Of a stretch of DNA of 18,114 bases, positions 1 through 8,055 are shown piece by piece (the stretch's first letter is position 1; the number at the start of each line of letters is the position of its first letter). This DNA comes from Chloroflexota bacterium. Its GTDB lineage: Bacteria; Chloroflexota; UBA4733. The position numbers and the translations under genes were made by a program. The stretch is taken from the NCBI GenBank assembly GCA_025980355.1, contig JAICXR010000014.1, forward strand, positions 1 to 18,114, written 5' to 3'. Under the pieces are notes generated by a model. It saw only the letters and a program-made list of their open reading frames with translations. It was not told the origin of the DNA and ran no database searches.

Positions 1-116
1 AAATGTTTTGCGTCCTTTAAGTCTTTAGTTTTTTCTTCACCGGGCTGCTCGTGCATGTGCTGCTGAGTCTGCTCGGTGAGTTTGGTTTCATGCTTGTGAT
101 GGGATTTTCGGGGCAT
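1..116 (-). CDS. Small hydrophilic protein, 3' end outside window
   Basis: An open frame on the minus strand starts at an ATG at 116 and runs off the left edge with no stop. A GGAG site lies six bases before the ATG, which decides the start. The 38 visible residues begin MPRKSHHKHETKLTEQ and continue with many Lys, Glu, Gln and His; there is no hydrophobic segment and no recognisable domain. The stretch is rich in A/T and uses AAA and TTA codons, unlike the GC-rich genes beside it. It is divergent from the tetR gene across a 238-base gap. I do not recognise the family. The gene call rests on the ribosome site and the open frame only. Confidence 0.5.
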   Translation of the reverse strand, partial: MPRKSHHKHETKLTEQTQQHMHEQPGEEKTKDLKDAKH

Positions 117-304
117 GGCTTTCTCCGTCGCTATTGAATCGGACGTTCGGGCGAGTATGTCATGCAGGAGCGCTGATCACGAATGGTTGCGCCCGCACAA
201 GGAACCACCCAAGCACACTTCGAGCTACCGTGTCAGCTAGGCTGTACGACGGCCCATACGTCCGTGCACTACCCCCGTTTGCACGCTCTGCCCTTACCCG
301 AGGG

Positions 305-310
305 TATACT
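305..310 (+). promoter_or_regulatory. -10 box before tetR-men operon
   Basis: TATACT matches the sigma-70 -10 consensus in five of six bases and stands 45 bases before the tetR start. TTGCAC at 279-284 resembles a -35 box, but the 20-base spacing is too long to be convincing, so the promoter may be activator-dependent or use a weak -35. The small palindrome TACCCGAGGGTA (295-306) overlaps its upstream edge. Confidence 0.5.
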
Positions 311-336
311 GGAAACCGACGGCACAGTCGGTTTTC
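311..336. promoter_or_regulatory. Probable TetR-family operator (inverted repeat)
   Basis: The arms GGAAACCGAC (311-320) and GTCGGTTTTC (327-336) match in nine of ten positions around the six-base spacer GGCACA. Size and symmetry fit a TetR-dimer operator. It starts right after the -10 box at 305-310 and ends 18 bases before the regulator's start codon, so bound protein would cover the transcription start. Binding by the adjacent TetR protein is inferred from position. Confidence 0.6.
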
Positions 337-354
337 AAGTGGGGAGCGAGCCGG

Positions 355-978
355 ATGCGGGTGGAACAGGCGCGGAGCCGGACGCGGCGGCAACGCATCC
401 TGGACGGGGCGGCGCTCACGTTCTCGCGCCGGGGCTACCGTGCGACGTCCGTCGATGACATCGCCGAGGCCAGTGCGACCTCCAAGGGCGGCATCTACTT
501 CCACTTCCCCAACAAAGAGGCGATCTTCCTGGCGTTGCTGGAGGGCATGGCGGCGCTGTTGCACGACCGCATGGAGCGCGCGATGGCGGAGGCGACGGGG
601 CCGGAGGCCAAGCTGGACGCCGCTCTCCTGACGATGCTGCACACCTTCGGGGCGCACCGCACCCTGGCCCGGCTGTTTCTGGTCGACGCTATGGGAGCCA
701 ACCGCGAGTTCAGCGCGCGCATTATGGAGATTCAGGAAGGGTTCGTTGCCCTGATTGAGCGCCAGCTCCAAGAGGCGATCGCCGAAGGCGCGTTGCCGGC
801 GGTCGATACGGAAATCACCAGCGTCGCCTGGTTCGGCGCGCTGTTGCAGGTCGTGACGCGCTGGCTGCTCGCCGGCAAGCCGGCCGACCTGAACGACGCC
901 TATCCGGCGTTGCGCGCGCTGCTCTTGCGCAGCGTGGCCCTGCCGGCGGCCAACCGGCTGCAAGCGATGACGGCCTGA
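355..978 (+). CDS. TetR/AcrR family transcriptional regulator
   Basis: This 207-residue protein has the usual TetR length. The N-terminal DNA-binding domain spans about residues 12-58, with the helix-turn-helix running from DDIAEASATSKGGIYFHF, where GGIYFHF is the typical recognition helix end. The remaining ~150 residues are helical and variable, as expected of a ligand-binding domain; the ligand cannot be read from sequence. The ATG at 355 has GGGAG about eight bases upstream. It is the first gene of a unit with menF-D-H-B-A: menF starts one base after its stop (TGATATG). It probably represses itself, and through read-through the men genes, from the inverted repeat at 311-336. Family assignment is secure; the target is inferred. 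Confidence 0.93.
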   Translation: MRVEQARSRTRRQRILDGAALTFSRRGYRATSVDDIAEASATSKGGIYFHFPNKEAIFLALLEGMAALLHDRMERAMAEATGPEAKLDAALLTMLHTFGAHRTLARLFLVDAMGANREFSARIMEIQEGFVALIERQLQEAIAEGALPAVDTEITSVAWFGALLQVVTRWLLAGKPADLNDAYPALRALLLRSVALPAANRLQAMTA

Positions 979-979
979 T

Positions 980-2464
980 ATGTCAAGCGCCAACGCTACC
1001 ACCCGCCCCTCCGGCGCCCGTGCGGCCGCGCCGGAGCCGGTATTGCAGAGTTTCAGCGAGCCGGTGACGCCGGTCGATCCGGTCGCCCTCTTCCGCCACG
1101 CCCAAACGTCTATGGGCGCCGCCGCCTACTGGGAACGGCCGCAGGACGACGCGGTCATCGTCGGTATGGGGGCAGCACAGCAGATCACGTTGCAAGGGAT
1201 CGCCCCGAGCGCCTGGGTCTTCGGTGAGGCGCGCCGCGAGTGGCAACGGCTGATCGCCGGCGCTCGGGCCTTCGGCGATGTGCCCGGTGGCCCATTGCTG
1301 CTCGGCGGCTTCGCCTTCGATCCGTTGCGGCCACCGACCGATACGTGGAGCGGCTTCCCTTCCGGGCTCCTGACGCTGCCACGCCTGCTCTACCGCCAGG
1401 CCGGTGACCGCGCCTCTATCACCTACTGCGTCGTTCTGCCACCCGGCGCCGCCACCGAACGGGCCTTCCGGACGTTGCGCGACACATGGCTGGCGTCGCT
1501 GGCCGGGCCCGGCGTCAGGAGGCAGGGGGCAGAGGCCGAACGGGATGAAGTGAACGCCCGCCACGGGCTGAATGGGCAGGTGCGGGCCGGCGGCGTGCCG
1601 CCTCGTCGGCAACGCCCGACCTCCGCTCCCAAACAGGGCGAGCGGAGCGAACCCGACCCCTGGCAGCAGCTCGTTGCCGGCGCCGCGCAGGATATCCGCG
1701 ACGGGCAGTTGGAGAAGGTCGTGCTGGCGAGGCAGGTGCGCTTGCCGGCGGAGGCCGTGGTGGACGCGGCGACCGCGCTCGCCCGCCTGCGGCGGGAGGC
1801 GACGACCGGCCTGATCTTCGCCGTCGCCAGCGCGGGGCGCTGCTTCCTGGGCGCCACACCGGAACGGCTCGTGCGGTTGCAGGACGGCCGGGTCCAGACG
1901 GCGGCGCTGGCCGGCTCGCGGCGGCGCGGCGCCACGGCGACGGAGGATGCGGCACTGGAACAGGAACTGCTGCGGAGCGGCAAGGATCGCTGGGAGCACG
2001 CCATCGTTGCCCGTGAACTGACGGATGGCCTGGGCGCGGCCGGCGTCGAGCTCGCGCCAACGCCACGTTCGGTCGTGCTGAAGCTGGGCAGCGTCCAGCA
2101 CCTGTACACGCCGCTCGCGGGGAGCGTCGACAGCGACTGCACGATCCTCGACCTGTTGGAGCGGTTGCATCCGTCGCCGGCGGTGGGGGGCTATCCCCGG
2201 GCGGAAGCGCTGGCCTGGATTCGCGAGCGCGAAGGCATGGACCGCGGCTGGTACGCCGGCCCGATCGGCTGGATGGACACCGCCGGCAATGGCGACTTCG
2301 CCGTTGGCATCCGCTCCGCCCTGCTCGATCGCTATGGGGCCTTGCTCTTCGCCGGGTGCGGCATCATGGGCGACTCCCGTCCGGAGGAGGAGTTCGGAGA
2401 ATCGGAGCTGAAGCTGCGCCCGATGCTGGCGGCATTGCAGAGAAACGACGCGTGGATTCCGTAA
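980..2464 (+). CDS. menF: Isochorismate synthase MenF
   Basis: MenF converts chorismate to isochorismate, the first committed step of classical menaquinone synthesis, in the cytoplasm with Mg2+. The 494-residue protein carries the chorismate-binding enzyme fold in its C-terminal half: EKVVLAR with the likely general-base Lys246, FLGATPERLV, AALAGSRRRG, the HPSPAVGG motif from His397, RGWYAGPIGW around 421-430, and a Glu-rich metal-binding end, PEEEFGESELKL. The menD neighbour favours MenF over salicylate, anthranilate or siderophore homologues. Residues about 178-226 form a polar, Arg/Pro-rich linker that looks like added sequence. No ribosome site precedes the ATG at 980, which lies one base after the tetR stop, so translation is probably coupled. 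Confidence 0.93.
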   Translation: MSSANATTRPSGARAAAPEPVLQSFSEPVTPVDPVALFRHAQTSMGAAAYWERPQDDAVIVGMGAAQQITLQGIAPSAWVFGEARREWQRLIAGARAFGDVPGGPLLLGGFAFDPLRPPTDTWSGFPSGLLTLPRLLYRQAGDRASITYCVVLPPGAATERAFRTLRDTWLASLAGPGVRRQGAEAERDEVNARHGLNGQVRAGGVPPRRQRPTSAPKQGERSEPDPWQQLVAGAAQDIRDGQLEKVVLARQVRLPAEAVVDAATALARLRREATTGLIFAVASAGRCFLGATPERLVRLQDGRVQTAALAGSRRRGATATEDAALEQELLRSGKDRWEHAIVARELTDGLGAAGVELAPTPRSVVLKLGSVQHLYTPLAGSVDSDCTILDLLERLHPSPAVGGYPRAEALAWIREREGMDRGWYAGPIGWMDTAGNGDFAVGIRSALLDRYGALLFAGCGIMGDSRPEEEFGESELKLRPMLAALQRNDAWIP

Positions 2465-4203
2465 CCGCCCTCTATCGCTGTGTCGGCGCCTTTGTCAGCG
2501 CCCTCGAGCGCCTCGGCCTGCGCCACGTCTGCCTCTGCCCCGGCTCGCGCTCGACGCCGCTGGCGCTGGCCTTCGCCCGCCACGGCGGCTTCCGCGTCTG
2601 GGTGCATCTGGACGAACGATCGGCGGCGTTCTTCGCCCTGGGCCTGGCGAAGGCGTCGCGCCAGGCGGTGGCGCTGCTCTGCACGTCGGGGACCGCGGCG
2701 GCCAACTTCGTCCCCGCCGTGGTCGAGGCCGACGCTGCCCACGTCGCCTTGCTCGTCTGCACCGCCGACCGCCCGCCGGAACTGCACCACGTCGGCGCCA
2801 ACCAGACGGTTGAGCAGCACCACCTCTATGACCGGCACGTCCGCCTGGCGATCGACATGCCGGTGCCGGACGGAGAGGCGACCACCCGGCGCTACTTCCA
2901 GCACATGGCGGCGCGAGCCTTGAGCGCCTGCCGCGCCGCGCCGAACGGCCCGGTCCATCTCAATTTCCCGTTCCGCGAACCGCTGGTCCCGAAAGGCCCT
3001 CCGCCGCTCGCGGGGGGCGAGGCCAAACGCGCGCTGCCATTGACCAGCGCGCTGTTACTGCCGGCCCCGCGCATGCCCAATCAGGAGCAGGTAACGGCGG
3101 TTGCCGACCTGATCCGCGGCGCCAGGCGCGGACTCATCGTCTGTGGCGGCCAGGACGACCCCGCCTTCCCGGCGGCGGTGAGCCAGTTGGCGACCAAGAT
3201 GCGGTTCCCCGTGCTCGCCGATCCGCTCTCCGGTGTGCGATGCGGCTTCCATCACACGGATCTCATCCTGGACAGCTATGACGCGATCCTGCGTGATACG
3301 GCCTTTGCGGCCAGGGTCGCGCCCGATGTCGTGTTGCGTTTCGGCGCGGCGCCCACCTCCAAGCCGCTGCTGCAGTTCCTGGAACGACAGGCGTCCTGCC
3401 CGCAGGTGCTGGTGACGGACGGCGATTGGACGGACCCGACGTTAGTGGCGGCGGCGTTGCTGGCCGCCGATCCCGCCGCCTGCTGCCAGGCGCTGACGGC
3501 CGTGCTGGGGGGCCATATCCCGCCGAAGACGGCCACTGCCTACGCCCGTCGCTGGCAGCGGGCAGACGCGGCGGCCCGGGCCGCCCTCGCCGCCGGCAGC
3601 GGCGAGTTGAACGAACCGTTTGAGGGTCGCGTCTTTCTGGAGCTCGCCCGGCTCTTGCCGGAGGGGGCACTGCTGTTCGCCGGTAACAGCATGCCGGTCC
3701 GGGATCTGGATTCGTTCTTCCCGGGCGGCACACGCGACGTGCACTTTCTCGCCAATCGGGGCGCCAGCGGGATCGATGGCGTAATCTCGACGGCGCTCGG
3801 CGCGGCGGCGGCACGCCAGCGCCCGGCGGTGCTGGTGATCGGCGACCTCTCCTTCTATCACGACATGAACGGACTGCTGGCAGCACGCCAGTACGGACTG
3901 GGCCTGACGATTGTGCTCGTCAACAACGACGGCGGGGGCATCTTTTCCTTCCTGCCGCAGGCCGACCAGCCGGATTATTTCGAGCAGCTCTTCGGCACGC
4001 CGCACGGCCTGGACTTCGCGCCGGCGGCCGCCCTTTACGGCGCACAGTACAGGCGCCCAACGTCCTGGGACGAATTCGGCGCCAGCGTGCAGGCGGGCCT
4101 GGCGAGCGGTGGCCTGCACATCGTGGAAGTACGAACGGATCGGAGAGTGAACGTCGCGCAGCACCGGGCGCTCTGGCAGCGGGTGGCGGAGGCGCTGCGG
4201 TGA
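2452..4203 (+). CDS. menD: SEPHCHC synthase MenD
   Basis: MenD is the thiamine-diphosphate enzyme that joins decarboxylated 2-oxoglutarate to isochorismate to give SEPHCHC. With the GTG at 2452 it has 583 residues, normal for the family. Visible marks are the N-terminal CPGSRSTPLALAF (from residue 29), DERSAAFFALGLA with the conserved catalytic Glu55, the cofactor-binding GDLSFYHDMNGLL (464-476) and NNDGGGIF (491-498). The frame is open upstream to an ATG at 2356, but that would add 32 residues lying inside menF; the family starts close to the GTG. The chosen start overlaps menF by 13 bases and menH follows with a 4-base overlap. The ribosome site is weak (GCAGAG), consistent with coupling. 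Confidence 0.95.
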   Translation: MDSVTALYRCVGAFVSALERLGLRHVCLCPGSRSTPLALAFARHGGFRVWVHLDERSAAFFALGLAKASRQAVALLCTSGTAAANFVPAVVEADAAHVALLVCTADRPPELHHVGANQTVEQHHLYDRHVRLAIDMPVPDGEATTRRYFQHMAARALSACRAAPNGPVHLNFPFREPLVPKGPPPLAGGEAKRALPLTSALLLPAPRMPNQEQVTAVADLIRGARRGLIVCGGQDDPAFPAAVSQLATKMRFPVLADPLSGVRCGFHHTDLILDSYDAILRDTAFAARVAPDVVLRFGAAPTSKPLLQFLERQASCPQVLVTDGDWTDPTLVAAALLAADPAACCQALTAVLGGHIPPKTATAYARRWQRADAAARAALAAGSGELNEPFEGRVFLELARLLPEGALLFAGNSMPVRDLDSFFPGGTRDVHFLANRGASGIDGVISTALGAAAARQRPAVLVIGDLSFYHDMNGLLAARQYGLGLTIVLVNNDGGGIFSFLPQADQPDYFEQLFGTPHGLDFAPAAALYGAQYRRPTSWDEFGASVQAGLASGGLHIVEVRTDRRVNVAQHRALWQRVAEALR

Positions 4204-5060
4204 GGACGCGGTATGCCGTCAACGGCCTGGCCGTGAGTGTGGTGAGCGATAGCGGCGAACGGGCCGCTCCACCGTTGCTGCTGCTGCACGGCTTCACCGG
4301 CGCCGCGGCGACCTGGGGCGACGTGCAAGCCGAGCTTGGATCCGACATAGCCTGCATTGCCGTCGATCTGGTGGGCCACGGGGAGACGGAGCACCCCAGC
4401 AGCCTCGACCACTACCGTATGCCGGCGGCGGTCGCCGATCTGGCAACGTTGCTAGATCTGCTGGGCCTGCCGCGGGTGGCGCTGCTCGGCTACTCCATGG
4501 GCGGGCGGACGGCGCTGCAATTTGCGGTCGCCCATCCCGAACGGGTGTCGGCACTGCTGCTGGAGAGTGCCTCACCGGGTATCGCCGACCCGGCCGAACG
4601 CGCGGCGCGCGTGCAGAGCGATGAGGCGCTGGCCGAGCGGATCGAGCGCGACGGCATCCGCGCCTTCGTGCGGGAATGGGAGACACTGCCGCTCTTCCGC
4701 TCCCAGGCTCGGCTGCCGGCGGCGATCCGGGAGGCGCAGCGCGCGCAACGGCTCCAGAACAGTCCACTGGGGCTGGCGAACAGCCTGCGCGGCATGGGAG
4801 CCGGGGCGCAGCAACCGCTCTGGCCGGCGCTCGCCACGCTGCCGATGCCGGTGCTGCTCATGGCCGGTGAGGAGGACCGGAAGTACGTTGGGTTGGCCAG
4901 AGCGATGGCGGAACGGGTACGGGACGTACGGGTCGTCGTCGTCCCGGAGGCGGGGCACACGGTCCACCTGGAGCAACCCGCGGTCTTTACCGCCGCGGTG
5001 GGCGATTTTTTGCAGACGGCGGGGCTAGCAAAGGCTCGCCAGGAAGGGAGTAGGTTATGA
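4200..5060 (+). CDS. menH: SHCHC synthase MenH (alpha/beta hydrolase)
   Basis: MenH removes pyruvate from SEPHCHC, the step after MenD. The 286-residue alpha/beta-hydrolase has LLLLHGFTG near residue 30, the nucleophile elbow GYSMGG with Ser99, an acid in GEEDRKY (Asp226) and the catalytic His253 in AGHTVHLEQP. The GTG start at 4200 overlaps the menD stop as GTGA and has an excellent GGAGG at 4188-4192, seven bases away. The stop overlaps the ATG of menB. Alpha/beta hydrolases are hard to assign alone; the position between menD and menB makes MenH by far the most likely role. Confidence 0.9.
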   Translation: MRTRYAVNGLAVSVVSDSGERAAPPLLLLHGFTGAAATWGDVQAELGSDIACIAVDLVGHGETEHPSSLDHYRMPAAVADLATLLDLLGLPRVALLGYSMGGRTALQFAVAHPERVSALLLESASPGIADPAERAARVQSDEALAERIERDGIRAFVREWETLPLFRSQARLPAAIREAQRAQRLQNSPLGLANSLRGMGAGAQQPLWPALATLPMPVLLMAGEEDRKYVGLARAMAERVRDVRVVVVPEAGHTVHLEQPAVFTAAVGDFLQTAGLAKARQEGSRL

Positions 5061-5881
5061 GCGCGAACATATCCTGGGAACGACGGGGCGAGTACGAGGA
5101 CATCTTGTTCGAGTCGGCGGAGGGTATCGCCAAAATCACCATCAACCGGCCGGAAGTTCGCAACGCCTTCCGGCCGAAGACGGTGGCGGAGATGGGCGAC
5201 GCCTTCGCCCGGGCCGGCGATGACCCGACGATCGGCGTCGTCATCCTCACCGGTGCCGGGGACAAGGCGTTCTGCAGCGGCGGGGATCAGAAGGTGCGCG
5301 GCCACGGCGGCTATGTCGACGATGCCGGCGTCCCGCGCCTCAACGTGCTGGATTTCCAGCGCCAGATCCGGCTGCTGCCGAAGCCGGTGATCGCCATGGT
5401 GGCCGGCTATGCCGTCGGCGGCGGCCACGTCTTGCATCTCCTCTGCGACCTCACCATTGCCGCCGATAACGCCGTCTTCGGTCAGGCTGGCCCCAAGGTC
5501 GGCAGCTTCGACGCCGGCTACGGCGCGACCTACCTGGCGCGGGTCGTCGGCCACAAGAAGGCGCGGGAAATCTGGTATCTCTGTCGTCAGTACTCGGCCC
5601 AGCAGGCGCTGGACATGGGATTGGTCAACACGGTTGTCCCCCTGGAGCGCCTGGAGGAGGAGACGGTGCAGTGGTGCCGGGAAATCCTGGAAAAGAGCCC
5701 GATTGCCCTGCGCTTCCTCAAGGCCGCCTTCAACGCCGACACCGACGGCCTGGCCGGCCTGCAGCAACTGGCCGGTGACGCCACGATGCTCTACTACCTG
5801 ACGGACGAGGCGAAAGAAGGGCGCAACGCCTTCGTTGAGAAGCGCAAGCCCGACTTCGGGCGCTTCCCACGCTTGCCGTAG
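5057..5881 (+). CDS. menB: 1,4-dihydroxy-2-naphthoyl-CoA synthase MenB
   Basis: MenB closes the naphthoate ring from o-succinylbenzoyl-CoA. It is a crotonase-fold enzyme, here 274 residues. Typical elements are the oxyanion-hole CSGGDQ (73-78), AGYAVGGGH (117-124), GPKVGSFDAGYG (145-156) with the conserved Asp152, EIWYLCRQY (171-179) and the C-terminal GRNAFVEKRKPDFGRFPRLP, which is specific for MenB. Gly145 and Trp173 match residues that in E. coli hold bicarbonate as catalytic base, so I infer the bicarbonate-dependent type. The ATG overlaps the menH stop (ATGA) and follows an AAGGGAG site. Its substrate-making partners MenC and MenE are not in the window. Confidence 0.96.
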   Translation: MSANISWERRGEYEDILFESAEGIAKITINRPEVRNAFRPKTVAEMGDAFARAGDDPTIGVVILTGAGDKAFCSGGDQKVRGHGGYVDDAGVPRLNVLDFQRQIRLLPKPVIAMVAGYAVGGGHVLHLLCDLTIAADNAVFGQAGPKVGSFDAGYGATYLARVVGHKKAREIWYLCRQYSAQQALDMGLVNTVVPLERLEEETVQWCREILEKSPIALRFLKAAFNADTDGLAGLQQLAGDATMLYYLTDEAKEGRNAFVEKRKPDFGRFPRLP

Positions 5882-5889
5882 GGGAAGGG

Positions 5890-6789
5890 ATGCGACCGTC
5901 CGTCACCCGATCGACGCTCCTGCGCACCTGGCTGATCGCCGCCCGGCTGCCGACCCTCTCGGCGGCGGTGGCTCCCGTGCTGGTCGGCACTGCCGTCGCC
6001 CATCTGCGTCATCCGTTCCGGCCCGTACCGTTCGTGCTGGCGCTGCTGGCGGCGGTGCTGATCCAGACCGGCACGAACTTCGTCAACGACTACTACGACT
6101 ACCGCAAGGGGGCCGACACCGGGAAGCGGTTGGGGCCGGTGCGCGGCCTGCAAAGCGGCGCCATCACACTGGGCCAGATGCGCAACGCCATCTTCATCAG
6201 CTTCGGCGCCGCCCTGCTGATCGGGCTATATCTGGTGGCGACGCATGGCTTGCCGATCCTGCTGATCGGTATCGTGTCCATTCTCGCCGGTATCGGCTAC
6301 ACCGCCGGCCCCTGGCCGATCGCCTACATCGGGTTGGGCGACGTGTTCGTCTTCCTCTTCTTCGGCGTGGTGGGCGTGGTCGGCTCCGCCTTCTTGCAAA
6401 TCGACACCTGGAGCGGCAGCGCGGCGGCCGCCTCCGTGCCGGTCGGGCTGCTGGCGACGGCAATCCTGGTGGTGAACAACCTGCGCGATGTCGACACCGA
6501 CCGTGCCGCCGGCAAGTTCACGCTGGCGGTGCTGCTCGGCCGCAAGGCCATAAAGGCGGAGTTCGTGTTCTGCCTGCTGGTCGCCTACCTGGCCCCCCTG
6601 GCGATGCATCTGCGCGGTACATTGCCGACGGCGATCTGGTGGCTACCCTGGCTGACGTTGCCCTTGGCGCTGACGCTGGCCCGCACGGTCCTCACGAGCA
6701 GCGACGGCCCCCGCCTCAACCAGGCGTTGCGGGAAACCGGACAGTTGCACCTCCTATTCAGCGTGCTCCTGGCCGGCAGTTTCCTGTGA
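5890..6789 (+). CDS. menA: 1,4-dihydroxy-2-naphthoate prenyltransferase MenA
   Basis: MenA attaches the polyprenyl chain to 1,4-dihydroxy-2-naphthoate in the cell membrane. The 299-residue UbiA-family protein is strongly hydrophobic with about eight or nine membrane segments. The two Asp-rich Mg2+-diphosphate sites are present: NDYYDYRKGAD at 66-76 and NNLRDVDTDRAAGK at 196-209. The start at 5890 is eight bases after the menB stop with GGGGAAGGG directly before it. It is the last gene of the tetR-menFDHBA unit. Its 3' end overlaps a small convergent minus-strand gene by 36 bases, and I see no clear terminator. Confidence 0.95.
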   Translation: MRPSVTRSTLLRTWLIAARLPTLSAAVAPVLVGTAVAHLRHPFRPVPFVLALLAAVLIQTGTNFVNDYYDYRKGADTGKRLGPVRGLQSGAITLGQMRNAIFISFGAALLIGLYLVATHGLPILLIGIVSILAGIGYTAGPWPIAYIGLGDVFVFLFFGVVGVVGSAFLQIDTWSGSAAAASVPVGLLATAILVVNNLRDVDTDRAAGKFTLAVLLGRKAIKAEFVFCLLVAYLAPLAMHLRGTLPTAIWWLPWLTLPLALTLARTVLTSSDGPRLNQALRETGQLHLLFSVLLAGSFL

Positions 6790-6993
6790 TGCCTGCGCGC
6801 GCCGCTGCTCAACGTCATAGAGGCGATCCAAGGCTTCGGACAGGGCGGCGTTGCTGCGACCCAGGTCTTCCAGTTCCGCCACCAGGTCGGGCAGCATACT
6901 GGCCGGCAGTTCACCGGCGCGCACTTTGCTGACGAGCTCGGCGATCTCGGGCGGCAACGTGCGCAACTGCCGTTCCATCTCGGCGTCGTTCAC
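6754..6993 (-). CDS. Small acidic helical protein of unknown function
   Basis: A 79-residue protein on the minus strand, read from a GTG at 6993 with GGGGA seven bases upstream; an ATG five codons in (6978) is the alternative. It begins with NDAEMERQLRTLPPEIAEL, and its central part (about 34-65) is Leu-rich and acidic with heptad-like spacing, suggesting a short helical hairpin or coiled coil. There are no Cys, signal peptide or membrane segment. Its last 36 bases overlap the end of menA on the other strand, and it is divergent from the PIG-L gene. Codon composition is like the neighbours. I do not recognise a family; the protein-like composition is the main support. Confidence 0.6.
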   Translation of the reverse strand: MNDAEMERQLRTLPPEIAELVSKVRAGELPASMLPDLVAELEDLGRSNAALSEALDRLYDVEQRRAQASQETAGQEHAE

Positions 6994-7150
6994 GGCAGAT
7001 CCCCATTCTCCCTTGCCGGCCTCAAGACGGGACCGGGCAGACGGAGAGCGTAGCACACCACGTGGTTGCCCGCCGCGGGGCCGCTGCCGGCGGTGGGAAT
7101 GGGTACGATACTGACCGTGATCGCCGGTAGACGTTGCCGATCGATGTCGC

Positions 7151-7171
7151 CCTTGCGGTGTTGTCGCAAGG
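7151..7171. promoter_or_regulatory. Inverted repeat upstream of PIG-L gene
   Basis: CCTTGCG and CGCAAGG form a perfect 7-base inverted repeat around a 7-base spacer, ending 21 bases before the ATG at 7193. It could be an operator or a hairpin in the leader. The same divergent region (6994-7192) also holds a 10-base palindrome ACCACGTGGT at 7057-7066. No convincing -10/-35 pair was found. Confidence 0.3.
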
Positions 7172-7192
7172 AATATCTGGAGTACCAGTTCA

Positions 7193-8026
7193 ATGCCTAC
7201 GCAGCCTGATAACCGTGCCGAGCAGCCGACCCGAACGGAAGCCGCCGTCGAGCAGCCGGCCGATACCGCCCAACGGGAGGGGGCGGACATTGCCGGCGCC
7301 GGCGCCGCGGCGTCCGCCACCACACCGCCGGCACGCGGCCCCGTCCTGATCGTCGCCGCGCACCCCGACGACCCGGAGTTTGGCCTGGGCGCGACCCAGG
7401 CCAAGTTCACCGCGGAAGGGCGGGAAGTCGTCGTGGCGCTGGTGACCAGCGGCAATGAAGGCGGCGAGGACCCGACGGTGTCCGACGAAGATTTGATGGC
7501 CCAGCGGGAGGAGGAGCAGCGCCGGGCCAGCGCCGTGCTGGGCGTGAAGACCATCGAGTTCTTGCGGCAATGCGACGGCCTGGTGGTGAATACGCCGGAA
7601 CTGCGGCGGGAAATTGTCCGGCTGATCCGCCGCTACAAACCGGAGACGGTATTTACCCACGACCCCTCCAACTTCTTCAGCGAGGGACACATCAACCATC
7701 CAGACCACCGGGCGGTGGGCCATACGACCTTAGACGCGATCTTCCCCGGGGCGGGCAACCCGCGCAGCTTTCGGGAGTTGCTGGCGGAGGGACTGGAGCC
7801 GCACAAGATCAAGGAGGTCTATCTGTTCTTCACCGCCGCCGCCAACGTCTGGATTGACGTCACCGGTTACATTGAGAAGAAGGCCGACGCGCTGGCCGAG
7901 CACAAGTCGCAGGTGAGGAACCCGGAGGGACTGAAGGAACGAATGTTAGAGGGCGCGGCCAAGTCCGGCGAGCCGCACGGCGTCGGCGCCGCCGAGGGCT
8001 TCCGGCGTATCGTGTTCCGGCGCTGA
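7193..8026 (+). CDS. PIG-L/LmbE family zinc deacetylase
   Basis: The 277-residue protein belongs to the LmbE/PIG-L family of zinc N-deacetylases, which act on GlcNAc-type sugars, for example in mycothiol or bacillithiol synthesis or glycolipids. The metal site is visible as AHPDDPEFG (56-64) with His57 and Asp60, plus NHPDHRAVGH (168-177) supplying the third ligand; Asp59 is the likely general base. Residues 1-48 are an Ala/Pro/Gln-rich extension without hydrophobic character, so it is not a signal peptide. GGAG lies about ten bases before the ATG. A thiol-pathway role (MshB/BshB) is possible, but no other gene of such a pathway is nearby, so the substrate is open. Confidence 0.88.
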   Translation: MPTQPDNRAEQPTRTEAAVEQPADTAQREGADIAGAGAAASATTPPARGPVLIVAAHPDDPEFGLGATQAKFTAEGREVVVALVTSGNEGGEDPTVSDEDLMAQREEEQRRASAVLGVKTIEFLRQCDGLVVNTPELRREIVRLIRRYKPETVFTHDPSNFFSEGHINHPDHRAVGHTTLDAIFPGAGNPRSFRELLAEGLEPHKIKEVYLFFTAAANVWIDVTGYIEKKADALAEHKSQVRNPEGLKERMLEGAAKSGEPHGVGAAEGFRRIVFRR

Positions 8027-8055
8027 TTGGCGAACTGATCGGGGTGACAGCGGTC

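Noticed and set aside
983..2170. 395-residue open frame antisense to menF
   Set aside because: It is a GC-rich shadow of menF with Arg/Gln/Gly-biased composition and no domain or ribosome site; menF is clearly coding.
2356..2451. N-terminal extension of menD to an upstream ATG
   Set aside because: The added residues lie inside menF and do not resemble MenD N-termini; the GTG at 2452 fits the family.
4490..5767. 425-residue open frame antisense to menH and menB
   Set aside because: It is fully covered by two recognised overlapping genes on the plus strand, and its composition is that of a shadow frame.
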